This document shows, one piece after another, positions 23,147 to 33,409 of a DNA stretch of 64,000 nucleotides. A program made the position numbers and the translations under genes. Location of the stretch: assembly GCA_003013855.2 (NCBI GenBank), contig ML058408.1, forward strand, positions 6,487,356 to 6,551,355, read 5' to 3'. Within the stretch, counting starts at the first letter, position 1; every line of letters begins with the position of its first letter. Below the pieces are notes generated by a model. It did no database searches. It saw only the letters and a program-made list of their open reading frames with translations, and was not told the origin of the DNA. The DNA is from Liriodendron chinense (Eukaryota; Streptophyta; Magnoliopsida; Magnoliales; Magnoliaceae).

Positions 23147-24300
23147 TGTATGTATTACCTACCGGTCCATTGAAGGGCCGTTGATAACCATATGTGGCAT
23201 TGGCTGTCTCTTGCAGCACTTCTTTAAATGCAGGAATTGTGGGACAATCTTGCGTAGCGTGTAAGTCGGTGAGACAAATCCCACATGTGGTTTCAACAGC
23301 TTCCTTGGACTTGAAAACTCCATTTTTGCTAAGTTCCATGGCCTCAACCTTCCTTGTGAGGTTGGCTATCCTTGCATTTACGTCGTCTTCCTCTTTAAGG
23401 ACATATATCCCTCCTTTCTCTTGAGTAGGCTTGGGGTTCTTGGGTTTATCCGAGGTGTCCCAAGATTGGGCGTTTTCAGCCAACATGTCCAAGTAACTCC
23501 AAGCATCATCTGGATTTTTACTCATAAACTCACCATTGCACATCATTTTCACAAATTGGCGCATATTAGAACTTAATCCATCATTGAAAAAATTTATAAT
23601 TCGCCAACTCTCATAGCCATGATGTGGGCAAGCAAGCAGGAGTTCCTTAAATCTTTCCCAACATTGAAAGAATGATTCACCCTCTTTAGCTGAGAAATTC
23701 ATTATGGCCCTTCGAAGAGTGTTTGTCTTATGAGCTGGGAAGAACTTTTTCAAGAATTCCCGGTTCATCTCAACCCATGACCCAATCGAATATGGTCTAA
23801 GAGAGTGAAGCCAATCTTTGGCTCTTTCTTTCAAGGTGAAGGGAAAAAGTTTAAGTCTGATTGTATCCCCAGAAACATTGGGATAATGCAAGGTGGCCAA
23901 CACTTCTTCGAATTCTTGCAAGTGTAAGTATGGGCAGTCAGAGTCTAGCCTATGGAATTTAGGTAAAAGTTGGATTACTCCCGGTTTTATATCAAGGGTC
24001 CCACCGTTAGCTGGTAGAACTATGCAAGAAGGTGTAATTGTACGAGCAGGTTGTAGGTAATCCCGTAGTGATCTCATTGGAGGAACATTATGTACCTCAT
24101 TCTCTCCTACTCCTTCCTGATTTGCGTTTGTGGTTGGAGTAGGGGGGGGGGGGGGGATTCCTTAAGGGTGTTTGATCCATACTCCCCAAACTTTCACGAT
24201 GCTCTTGATAATTCCGGACTTGTCTATGGACTGACAATGGTCCAACTAAACCACCTTCAGATTGAAGACGATTTGAATGATTACGTTCCCAACGGGACAT
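23019..24300 (-). pseudogene. gag: Athila gag, split by a frameshift
   Basis: The main frame (24077-23019, 352 codons) has a Retrotrans_gag core (LKLFPFTLKERAKDWLHSL, WVEMNREFLKKFFP) and a zinc-knuckle-like CGICLTDLHATQDC near residue 265, typical of Athila. An N-terminal piece lies at 24300-24097 in another frame; a G run of about 14 at 24142-24155 (a C run on the coding strand, encoding PPPP) is a likely slippage site. The C-terminal end meets a TAG at 23019 and a shift into the protease frame. Confidence 0.85.
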
Positions 24301-24492
24301 AAACCACTCAACCAGAAACTGAAACTGAAAGAAAATTCTGCAGAAGCTAAGTTAGAAGGGTATCACCTGATGCGCTTGAACTAGAGAAAAACTCCTACAA
24401 AACAGAAAAACTTGTTAGTTCTAAGAAAATAAAAAGCCTAACTATTTCTACTTCTACAGCTGCTGAAATTATTTGAAAATCGTTATCTAATT

Positions 24493-24510
24493 TCCCCGGC
24501 AACGGCGCCA
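24493..24510 (-). promoter_or_regulatory. Athila primer-binding site (Asp-tRNA type)
   Basis: The minus strand reads TGGCGCCGTTGCCGGGGA, the characteristic Athila site complementary to Asp tRNA. It lies six bases from the LTR end at 24517, confirming that this LTR end and the interior read on the minus strand. Confidence 0.9.
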
Positions 24511-24516
24511 AAAACT

Positions 24517-25053
24517 TGTTCGCTCGCCTCAAGTGTAAGGCTGCGATGTAGTAATAAATCTCGGTAAGACCGAGGTCGATCCACAGGGAAAGAGTAACAG
24601 CTTCCTAATTACTCCAGCAACTCAGTTTAATAGAGTAAATTCAAATTCAATGGGATGTTTAATTAAAACAGTAACTTAATGAAAAATTAGAGATATAATG
24701 TACTAAGGCTTTCAAGGATCCACTTGTAGCAATCCTATGTCAATTCAGTCAATCCAAGTAGAGAACACAACTAGATTTGAAGTCCTATCTCTCATCTAGT
24801 TGTGTTCTCTACTTGGATTGACTGAATTGACATAGGATTGCTACAAGTAGATCCTTGAAAGCCTTAGTACATTATATCTCTGATTTTTCATTAAGTTACT
24901 GTTTTAATTAAACATCCCATTGAATTTGAATTTACTCTATTAAACTGAGTTGCTGGAGTAATTAGGAAGCTGTTACTCTTTCCCTGTGGATCGACCTCGG
25001 TCTTACCAAGATTTATTACTACATCGCAGCCTTACACTTGAGGCGAGCGAACA
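24517..25053. repeat. 258-bp near-perfect inverted repeat made of two Athila LTR ends
   Basis: Left arm 24517-24774 and right arm 24796-25053 are inverted copies of the last 258 bases of the LTR, separated by a 21-base loop. By eye there are about three mismatches and no indels. The left arm abuts the PBS; the right arm abuts the target duplication. Confidence 0.93.
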
Positions 25054-25058
25054 GGTCC
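25054..25058. repeat. Target-site duplication of the Athila insertion, right copy (GGTCC)
   Basis: This pairs with 16609-16613. After it the T1 coding sequence resumes. Confidence 0.92.
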
Positions 25059-28000
25059 TGAATGGTCATCTGTTCCCCTAACTTTTGAATCAGCCAAAGA
25101 GCCATCTGAGGGCTCTGGCTTCAAAAAAAAAAAACGCCTGTTTAAGCAGCGACCGGAACTTTGGAACAAGTTGGGCTCAATCATGGTCTACAATGCCCAC
25201 TTGTTCAAAGTCCCGTGAATTTCGAAAACCCAAAAAAATCAAAAACTTTCAAAAGCCAAAAACATCTAGCATTTCAATTTCAGAAAAATCTCAAAAACCA
25301 AAAAACATTTCTTTTCTTGCATTCAATAGTGTGCCAAGTTCGTCTAAAGAGTCGCATGAGTTTGAAGTCGAATCATATGATTTCGACATCGAATTAGACT
25401 TCGAGCTCATGGGTCTGGACGAAGCTCGGGATGAGGAAGATGATGATCCAGCTCCCGAACTAGAGGATCTCCTCAAAAAGTTCGAATCTAAAGCCAATGT
25501 TGTAGCCGATGATTTAGAGATAGTAAACTTGGGGACGCCTGAGATCCCTAGGGAAGTACGCATTGGAAAATCTTTGCCACCTGAGATGAAACAGAAAATG
25601 ATAGAGTTCCTAGCTCCAAGATTGTCCAACTTCGCGTTCTCATATGAAGACATGCCGGGGCTCGATGAAGAGCTCGTTGTACACCATCTGCCAACCAAGG
25701 CAGATATGAGGCCAGTAAAGCAGAAACTCCGAAGAATGAAGCCAGAATGGGCCCTAAAAGTCCGAGATGAAGTCATCAAACAATACAACGCGGGATTCTT
25801 GGTAGTCTCCAACTACCCTGAATGGCTCGCCAACATCGTACCAGTACCGAAGAAGGATGGCAAGGTTCGAATGTGCATCGACTTCCGAGATCTCAACAAA
25901 GCCAGTCCAAAAGATGACTTCCCTTTGCCACATATCGACACTCTGGTCGACAACACTGCTGGATACAAGATCTTCTCATTCATGGACGGGTTCTCAGGTT
26001 ACAATCAGATTAAGATGGCCGTCGAAGATCGTGAGAAGACAGCATTTATCACTCCCTGGGGAACCTTCTGTTACAGGGTGATGCCGTTCGGTCTGAAGAA
26101 CGCAGGAGCAACATATCAGCGAGCAATGACAGCACTATTCCATGACATGATGAACAAGGAGCTTGAAGTATATGTGGACGACATGATCGTCAAATCTCGC
26201 ACACTTGAAGGACACTTTGAAGATCTGAAGAAGTTATTCAACAGATTAGAAAAGTACAAGCTCCGTCTCAACCCTCAGAAATGTGTCTTCGGTGCAATGG
26301 GAGGTAAGCTCCTCGGCTTTATGGTGAGCGAGGATGGCATCAGGATCGACGAGACCAAAACCAGAGCAATCATCGAGATGTCCCCTCCTAGAACAGAGAA
26401 AGAAATTCGTGGCTTCCTCGGCAGAATTCAATACATCAGTTGCTTCATCGCACAGCTCACACCTATCTGTGAGCCCATATTCAAGCTCCTTCGGAAGAAC
26501 GTCCCAAAAGAATGGAATGATGATTGCCAAGTCGCCTTCGACCGCATCAAGAAGTATCTCATGAATCCTCCAGTCCTAGTGCCGCCCACTCCTGGACGAC
26601 CACTATTGTTATACATCTCGGTAACAGCAGAAGCCATAGGCTGTGTCCTCGGTCAGCACGACGAGACCAGGAAGAAGGAACAAGCAATATACTATTTGAG
26701 TCGAAAGTTCACCGACTACGAGACCAGGTATTCCCCGATCGAGAAGACTTGCCTCGCCCTAGTCTGGGCAACTCAGCGACTCCGTCAATACATGATTGCA
26801 TTCCCTATTCTCCTTCTCGCCCACATGGATCCGCTCAAGTACCTGTTCGAGAAACCGGCACTCACTGGAAGGATAGCTAAATGGCAGCTACTCCTGTCTG
26901 AGTTCGACATCACCTATGTCACTCAGAAGGCAATCAAGGGGCAGGCCCTCGCCGATCATCTTGCGGCCCACTCCCTCCTGGATTATCAACCGCTCAAGAA
27001 ATTCTTCCCTGATGAAGATCTCTTGCTCATTGAAGAGGAAGAAAAGAAGAAAAAAGATGAGTGGACGTTATTCTTCGACGGCGCAGCAAATTCTAAAGGG
27101 AGCGGTATTAGAGCAATCCTCTACTCTCCAGATGATGTCCCTATTCCTATCTCGAGGCGCATCGCATTTGAGTGCACCAACAACATGGCAGAGTATGAAG
27201 CATGCATCGCTAGCTTAAGGGAAGCCATAATCTTGGGCGTCAAGAAGCTACGAGTATTTGGAGACTCACAGCTTATCATCAATTAGACCAATGGCGAATG
27301 GAAGACCAAGGATGAGAAGTTGATACCATATCATGTGTATCTTGACAATCTGATCGAAGAATTCAAGGAAATCACCTTCTCATACATGCCCAGAGCCAAG
27401 AACCAGTTTGCAGATGCTCTCGCCACGCTCGCATCAATGCTCGAGATCCCAAAAGGAGCTTCAGAATGGGAGCTCACAGTCGAAATTCAAGAAGAACCTG
27501 CTTTTTGCCTGCAAATAGAAGAAGCCGAAGCTGTCCCTAACAAACCCTGGTATGCCGACATCAAGCAATATCTCGAAACCCAGGAGTATCCAGAATCAGC
27601 AACAGCAACAGATCGCCGAACCATCCAACGTTTGGCCGGCCAGTTCACCATCAGTGGCGAAGTTCTCTACAGGCGATCCTATAATCACATCCTCCTTTGA
27701 TGCGTCGATGAAACAGAAGCTGCAAAGATCATGAAAGAAATACACGAAGGAATCTGTGGCCCTCACATGAATGGGCACATGATGGCAAAGAAGATTCTAC
27801 GACTTGGCTACTATTGGCTCACCATGGAGACAGACTGTTGCCAGCACGTCAGAAAATGCTTCAAGTGTCAGGAGCATGCGAATCAAATCCATGCCCCATC
27901 ATCAGAGTTATACAACCTGACCACCCCCTGGCCCTTCTCCATGTGGGGACTCGACATCATCGGCAAGATCAGTCCCAAAGCATTAAATGGTCATGAGTAC

Positions 28001-28798
28001 ATACTTGTGGCAGTCGACTACTTCACCAAGTGGGTAGAAGCAGCCTCCTACACCACGATTGCAGCATCTCAGGTGATCAAATTCATGAAGAACAACATCA
28101 TATGCCGGTATGGAATCCCCAATGCTATCATCACAGATAATGGGACCCCGTTCGTCAACAAGAAGATGGATGACTTCCTCAGCAAATTCAAGATCAAACG
28201 TCATCGATCAAGCCCCTACCGTCCTCAGATGAATGGTGGGGTAGAAGCCGCAAACAAGACAATCGTCAGGATACTTGAGAAGATGGTCGTGACCTATAGA
28301 GATTGGTCAGATATGCTCCCATATGCACTTTGGGCCTATCGAACGTCTGTACGGTCTGCTACGGGCGTTACTCCTTTCGAGCTTACTTATGGAATGGAAG
28401 CAGTTCTACCAGTCGAGGTGGAAATACCAACACTACGGGTGTTATTAGAAAGCGGAGTTGAAGAAGGAGAATGGCAACGGGCCAGATTCGATCAGTTGCA
28501 ACTAGCAGATGGAAAGCGCATGCGTGCACTAAGTCATTCTCAGTGTTATCAGAAAAGGATCGCTCGGGCTTACAATAAGAGAGTCCGAAAAAGAAGTTTC
28601 AAGATAGGCGACATGGTCATGAAGAAGATTCTACCGTCGCACCTTCCAGATCCCAGAGGAAAGTTCAAACCCTCGTGGGACGGGCCACTGATCGTCAGAG
28701 AAGTACTTCCCGGAGGCGCCCTCAGACTCACCAGCATGAGAGGGGTGGATCTTCCTGAGCCAACCAACGCCGACAACGTGAAGATCTTTCACGGGTAA
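25059..28798 (+). pseudogene. pol: T1 RT-RNase H-archaeal RNase H-integrase, with two stops
   Basis: One frame runs from 25085 to 28798, broken only by TAG at 27284-27286 and TGA at 27698-27700, which fit CAG-to-TAG and CGA-to-TGA changes. RT: PVPKKDGKVRMCIDFRDLN near residue 253, FMDGFSGYNQI, and YVDD at 26171-26182. A first RNase H lacks the usual first Asp (LYISVTAEAIG), as in Tat elements. A second, archaeal-type RNase H has FDGAANSKGSG, NNMAEYEA and GDSQLIIN; the first stop falls right after it. Integrase has a zinc region (CGPHMNGH, CFKCQ), D in WGLDIIG, D in ITDNGTPF and E in GGVEAANK. The frame is offset by one base from gag-pro across the A-run at 25123-25134. Confidence 0.93.
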
Positions 28799-29140
28799 GT
28801 TATTCTGACCTTATCAAAGGTTACTTTAATAGAGCTGAAGTCAAGGGGTCAAAGCTAAGATCTCTGAGAAATCATTTCCGTCCACCAACAAGTGTTTCAA
28901 ATAAGGGGATTCAAAAAGAGAAACATACAAAAAAAAGAGGGATTCAAAAGGAAAAGAAAAAAAAAAGGGGGAGAGAAAAAGAATATAAAAAAAAGAGAGA
29001 GAAAAAAGAGAAAGAAAAAGGGAAACCAAAGAAAGGCACTCAAGAAAAAAAATCAATCCAAGAAACACAGTCATCCATCCATTCATCTCAGAGGGGTCTT
29101 TAACAAAGACCGACAGCTCTATTATCGTAACTCAGGATAA
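28799..29140 (+). repeat. Polypurine stretch after integrase
   Basis: Bases from about 28909 to 29045 are almost wholly A and G on the plus strand, with GAAAAAAG-type simple repeats. It lies between the integrase stop and the hairpin repeats. It may act as a spacer, as an internal plus-strand primer, or as the T-rich end of antisense transcripts; none of these is shown. Confidence 0.6.
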
Positions 29141-29268
29141 GGGCTGAAAGACTGCCATCGGCCGGCAACGACGGATTCCCGATCTCTAGCTGCCGCAGTT
29201 ATCCAAGGATGCAGAAAAAGAAAAAGAAAAAAAAAGAGAAAAAGAAAATGTGTGCCTAAACAAAGAGG

Positions 29269-29484
29269 GCGGAGTGAAAACCCGAAAGGGCGCTCCGAGT
29301 AAAAACAGTAGGCATACAGCGGACTTGGTGAAAACCTGAAAGGGCGCCAAGGGTAAAAACAGCATAGCTGCCAAGGGGCAGGCAAGACCAAATACCCGGG
29401 ACGTGGTGAAAACCCAAAGGACGCCACGGGCAAAAATGACGGGAAAAAGCCGGCTGTGGTGAAAACTCGAAAGAGCACTGCAGG
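29269..29484 (+). ncRNA. Four tandem structured RNA hairpins with covarying stems
   Basis: Each unit has an outer stem, TGAAAA, a short inner stem closed on GAAA, CG (CA in unit 4), the outer stem partner, then a spacer G(T/C)AAAAA. Outer stems: CGGAG/CTCCG (29270-29297), CTTGG/CCAAG (29324-29351), CGTGG/CCACG (29402-29428), CTGTGG/CTGCAG with two wobbles (29454-29483). Inner stems: CCC-GAAA-GGG, CCT-GAAA-GGG, a degraded CCC-AAA-GGA, and CTC-GAAA-GAG. Outer stems differ in every unit yet stay paired, so selection on RNA shape is likely at some time in the family. It lies on the sense RNA, 470 bases after integrase. I recognise no named RNA family. Confidence 0.65.
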
Positions 29485-29939
29485 CAAAAATGGCTCAAAT
29501 GAAAAAAAAGAAAAAATAAAAGTGCAGGTACCAAGAAAGCAGACAGTCCAGATCGGTTCAAGCAGTGAAAGTGTAAGAACAAGAGGAAGTACAGTCAGGA
29601 GCGAAGAACTCTACAAACTCTGACAATCTCAGGAAGCAAGAGTTTCCATTGCCTACATCTCTAGGGAACCAAAGGATCAAGCAAGTCGAATCTCGAGACA
29701 TCGGTCAAATCATTGACCGAGCCCCAGTTCTGATTCCTATATCCCGACACAAAGTCCAGACACACTCACAAGACAACTCATGGCACAATAGATTCCCAAA
29801 AAAGTTTTCTTCTTTTTCATTAAAAGTATCATATTTCTTTTACACATGTCATATCATCTTTTTCAAAAAAAATACAAAAAAAAAATGCATCATCATCAAT
29901 CATATATGCAAAAAAGGAATGTGCAGGTGGCCAACACAA
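29485..29939 (+). other. Spacer, also 3' flank of the antisense gene
   Basis: A-rich runs occur at 29505-29520 and 29860-29885. No frame is supported. On the minus strand this is the region just after the stop of the antisense gene and would contain its 3' end. Confidence 0.4.
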
Positions 29940-32559
29940 TTAATCTCTACCCTCCTCCTCGGCCACATCAGGTGAGTCCTCTGACTCATAATGAAGTAAC
30001 CTCGCTCTCAACCCGCTCACCTCCATACGCAGGTAATACGCCTCATCGCGCTCAAGGGTACAGATCACTGTCTCCTCATCAGACAACCTCTGATCAGAAG
30101 CCAATCTCCTCGACATCATCTCACAATGATACCGAAGTGCAGAGATCTCAGACAGCAGATGGCCATGAGTGGCCAAAAGGAAGCCAGGATCGATAAATGG
30201 GCGCTCCTCAAAGGGTTCATATGAACCAGATGAAGAGCCAGCATCTCCAAGGATATCCTGCTCATCCTCGTCAACAGTCTGGTGCCAACAAGGGATACGT
30301 CGATACAACGACTGCTCAGCAACCCAGTACTGGTACGGGGCAGTCGCCATCGGAAAAGTCCGCAGCTCAAAACCCAACAAATCAGCAGTCAAGTGACTCG
30401 CCCAAGAACAATCAATCCGGGTCCTGAAGTCAGAGGACCTAGAGGGAAGTGCTCGACACCCGATACCCGTGAAAGCAAAAAGAGGAACATCCTGCTCATA
30501 TCCAAACTGCCGCAAGAACCGAATGGGATGGTAAGAAAAGTAGGATCGAAAGCCTACCAACATCAGATGATGGCGGTGTGCATCGCAAAGCACTGGAGAA
30601 AGTGAAAGCCAAGATGACTCCCAACGAACGTTCCAGTCACGAAGTTCAGCAAACATCCTGCGATACAAGGGCTCGCTCATCCTAGCTGTATGCGGAAGAA
30701 ACTCCATAATGTACCGCATAAGGTCTGGGCGACGGGTGTCAGGAAATGATACAGGAATAGTCAAAGAAAGACGCTCCCATAGCCAGACCTGATCACAGAG
30801 AGGAAAAGAAGTTCAGCTAAAGCAAAGCAATCCCCAACAAAGCAAGAAGGAAAAAAAGGTGTAGGAGAAATACCTGAAGAAATGCACAGCAGCCGCGAAG
30901 GACACGAGTGCGGCCCAAGGCGCAGTCGGTCAGCCCATCGAATAGCTCGGCCAAGATGAGAGAAATGATCCCCTGCCGACGGATAGCTCGGCTCATCACC
31001 TCAAAAAGCAAAGGAGTCTGGGATCTGCGCCATCCCGAGAACAGCACCTCAGCAATCAAGCAGAACATCAGTGCGTTCCGAGCAAAGGTAGAGCCGGCCG
31101 TACTCTGAAGACCCGAAAAAAGATCATACAGCAGGTCCAAAGAGAACACTACAGCATCCTGGCCACCGGCTGCAGGCCGAACAAGATAGGGGATCCCGAA
31201 CCAGTTCTGCGGTGTAGCAGTCTTCGGCGATGTCTTCGGCGAGAAGTACTGAGTATAATCCAAGGGTAAGCCTGTCAAGCGTGCAAGCTCCTCCAAAGAA
31301 GGCCCCATCTCCATATCGTTGAACGCAAACAAGTTCAACGAAGGGACCCAGTCAATCAAGGCAGCTCCGAGCATCCTCCAGTCAATATCAACTCTGGCCA
31401 TATGGATCAGACTGCCGAAGCCATAGGACTCTAACTCCCGAATCTCATAAGCTGACAAACTGTCAAGCCAAGCAAGCAGTCATGGCGAGCAAGAAGAACG
31501 AGGAAGCAGCTGACAAGTCCTCACTGGTACCCCCTCCAGCACAAAAGGCCCAGAAATCAACGATGACTCATCAAGGATCGGAAGGTCAACGGGCGAAGAA
31601 GAAGGAAAAGCTGGAACCTCTGCAGACTCGACAGCCTCTGACCTGCCCTCAGTGATGGCTATGTCTGATATAGTCGCATCGCTGTCTGAAACTATCATAA
31701 TCTCAGCCAAATGAGAAGACTCGCCCACCTCATGAACAGAGTGCGCAAAGGACCGATGACCAAGGGAAGGACAATGCTCCCCATCAAAAGGACTATCAGT
31801 GAAGAGCACGCCGCACATCGTGACATCCTGGCTAATTTGACCGTCAAAGAATACATCTGAACCATCAAAAAGGGTCTCGGCATCCCCGATCGAAGAATCA
31901 ACGGTCAGATCTGGACCTGCGGCCCCCTCCAACAGGAAATCATGAATCCAATCATCATCTTGGCCGATCAAAGGGATCATCGAGGCATCCACACCGTCCA
32001 TCATCAGGGGAACATCATCAATGATCACATCAAGTCCACCCAAAGAAGTATACCGCACATCCTGGCCCTCATCCAGAGCATCCAAACCGTCAAAGGTACC
32101 ATCTGAACCATCCATCCCATCCAAGCATGAGATCAGCCCATCTATGTCCATCATGGTCCCATCACCACCATCCATCACATCACCCATGGGGCCCACATTC
32201 AAGGGATGCATAGCCTCACCTATGTCCCATCCCATCATCCTATCCATACCATTCATTCCTCCCATAATGAAGGTCCCATTCAAATTAGAAATTTCAGCCA
32301 TCCCACCATTAATGGGGCCATTCAAAGCTCCACCAACCACCAAGCTTAAATCTTCATCAATGCCCCCTCTTAATGCCCCATCTACCCCATCCATTAAAGG
32401 CATCTCCCCATTATCAAAGCTCAGTTGAAAATCTGAAGTGTGGGACCCACCTTGGACAGCCCCCACAGCCCCTAAATCTCCACCATCCATTGCCCAAGAA
32501 AGGACAAACCAAGAAAAAGACAAAAGGAGAATGAAAGAAGAGACAAGGAAGTGATTCAT
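29940..32559 (-). pseudogene. T1 antisense gene B: PMD/DUF7745-like protein, spliced, one stop
   Basis: A frame runs from 32559 to 30817 with one interruption, TGA at 31480-31482. It then joins a second exon (about 30790-29940) by an intron with a clean CAG/GTATTT donor near 30874 and TGATCAG/GT acceptor near 30790, both in phase 0. The joint gives FLQ-VWLWERL, the expected PMD-type segment. Earlier motifs: YEIRELESYGFGSL, LFAFNDMEMGPSLEELARLTGLP; later YHPIRFLRQFGYEQDVP; the C-terminus is charged and may form a coiled coil. The first 300 residues are rich in M, G and D after a hydrophobic start. PMD proteins are known from transposons and from host silencing factors (MAIN, MAIL1). Function in the element is unknown. 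Confidence 0.72.
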
Positions 32560-32665
32560 GGCTGAATCGAAGAATCGGATGCAGATGATGAGGGAGACAA
32601 CAGCCAGAGGAATATGCTCACTGTCCGAACCAGAGCCAGCCCAGGCCGCTCAAGAGGCGAGCCTT

Positions 32666-32688
32666 GGGCGGCCTGCCCTGGGCCGCCC
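32666..32688 (-). promoter_or_regulatory. GC palindrome upstream of antisense gene B
   Basis: Perfect arms GGGCGGCC and GGCCGCCC surround a 7-base loop, about 107 bases before the ATG at 32559. On the minus strand the flank CCGTACGGGCGGC is identical to the T1 LTR at 10596-10608. It is likely a copy of the LTR promoter motif. I see no convincing TATA box between it and the ATG. Confidence 0.6.
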
Positions 32689-33409
32689 GTACGGACGCGC
32701 TCCTTCTCTCTCCGTGGGATTGGCTCCAGGGTTCTTGGTAGGTGAGGCTGACAGTCCACGTCAGCAGATGGTGCTCCATGGGCCCCCCAAGGCTCCGGTC
32801 CACTCCAGATTTCGACTGAGGCTGATCAAGATCATATAAAAGGTGCCCCACCGGTCCAATCACGAAGCGATGCGGCCAGAGCATGGCTGATCAAGTTAAA
32901 GAAAGGGAAAGTTGATCAAGTGGGGGCCACAAGCAATCCGAGCCATTCAAAGACCAGATCATCATGATCTAAACCATTGAAGGACCTACATGAGCCATCA
33001 AATAACAAGATCAAAGGTCTGATCATCAAAAGAAGGGGCAGAATCCAAGATCTAATCATCAAGTGGGCCCACAAAGCCAAGTCAAGTGATCTGAGATGTT
33101 CAAGCCGTCATCCACACCATGAGAAGCCTTCTTAGCCTCACAAATCATCAAAAGAAGGGCCAAAATCCAAGATCTAATCATCAAGTGAGCCCACAAGGCC
33201 TAAACAAGCAATCTGGACCGTTCAAGTCATCATCCATGCAGCTAAGAAATCTCAAATCATGAAGGAACAAGTCAAAAGTCAAAGCGTCCAGACATCATCA
33301 AAGAATTTGAGACAAGTCGAAGATTATTATATTCATTCAAAAGAGCTTGATACAAAAAAGGGATAAAAACAAAGATACAAGGCCATACAAAGCAGGGCAC
33401 CCAAGTAGA
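32689..33409 (-). other. Spacer between antisense genes, with a tandem duplication
   Basis: Segments at about 33020-33100 and 33145-33230 repeat each other (ATCATCAAAAGAAGGG, CCAAGATCTAATCATCAAGTG, GCCCACAA). No frame is supported. It would hold the 3' end of gene A and the 5' flank of gene B. Confidence 0.5.

Larger units (their letters stand above)
16614..25053. mobile_element. Athila-lineage Ty3/gypsy element with inverted interior
   Basis: The outer ends are the start (TGTTGAACC) and the end (GCGAACA) of an Athila LTR in plus orientation, flanked by GGTCC. The interior, however, reads on the minus strand: post-pol region, integrase, RT, protease, gag, PBS and an LTR end. The inverted repeat AACTAGATGAGAGATAG (17767-17783) / CTATCTCTCATCTAGTT (24785-24801) sits at both breakpoints. 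Flipping the middle would restore a plus-oriented element whose 3' LTR is reduced to its last 260 bases or so and whose PPT is lost. A second copy of the family is at 61996-64000. Lineage rests on the Asp-tRNA-type PBS and the gag/pol motifs. Confidence 0.85.

Noticed and set aside
24493..24510. tRNA gene fragment
   Set aside because: The 18 bases match the tRNA 3' end only because this is a primer-binding site; no cloverleaf surrounds it. The same holds for 3243-3254, 11710-11727 and 59517-59536.
28892..29140. 82-codon lysine-rich frame and its minus-strand counterpart
   Set aside because: They are products of the polypurine tract.
31480..32559. Secreted protein from the hydrophobic start MNHFLVSSFILLLSFSWFVLSWA
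   Set aside because: The start resembles a signal peptide, but the frame leads into a PMD-type protein expected in the nucleus, and the true start may be a later Met. I do not claim secretion.
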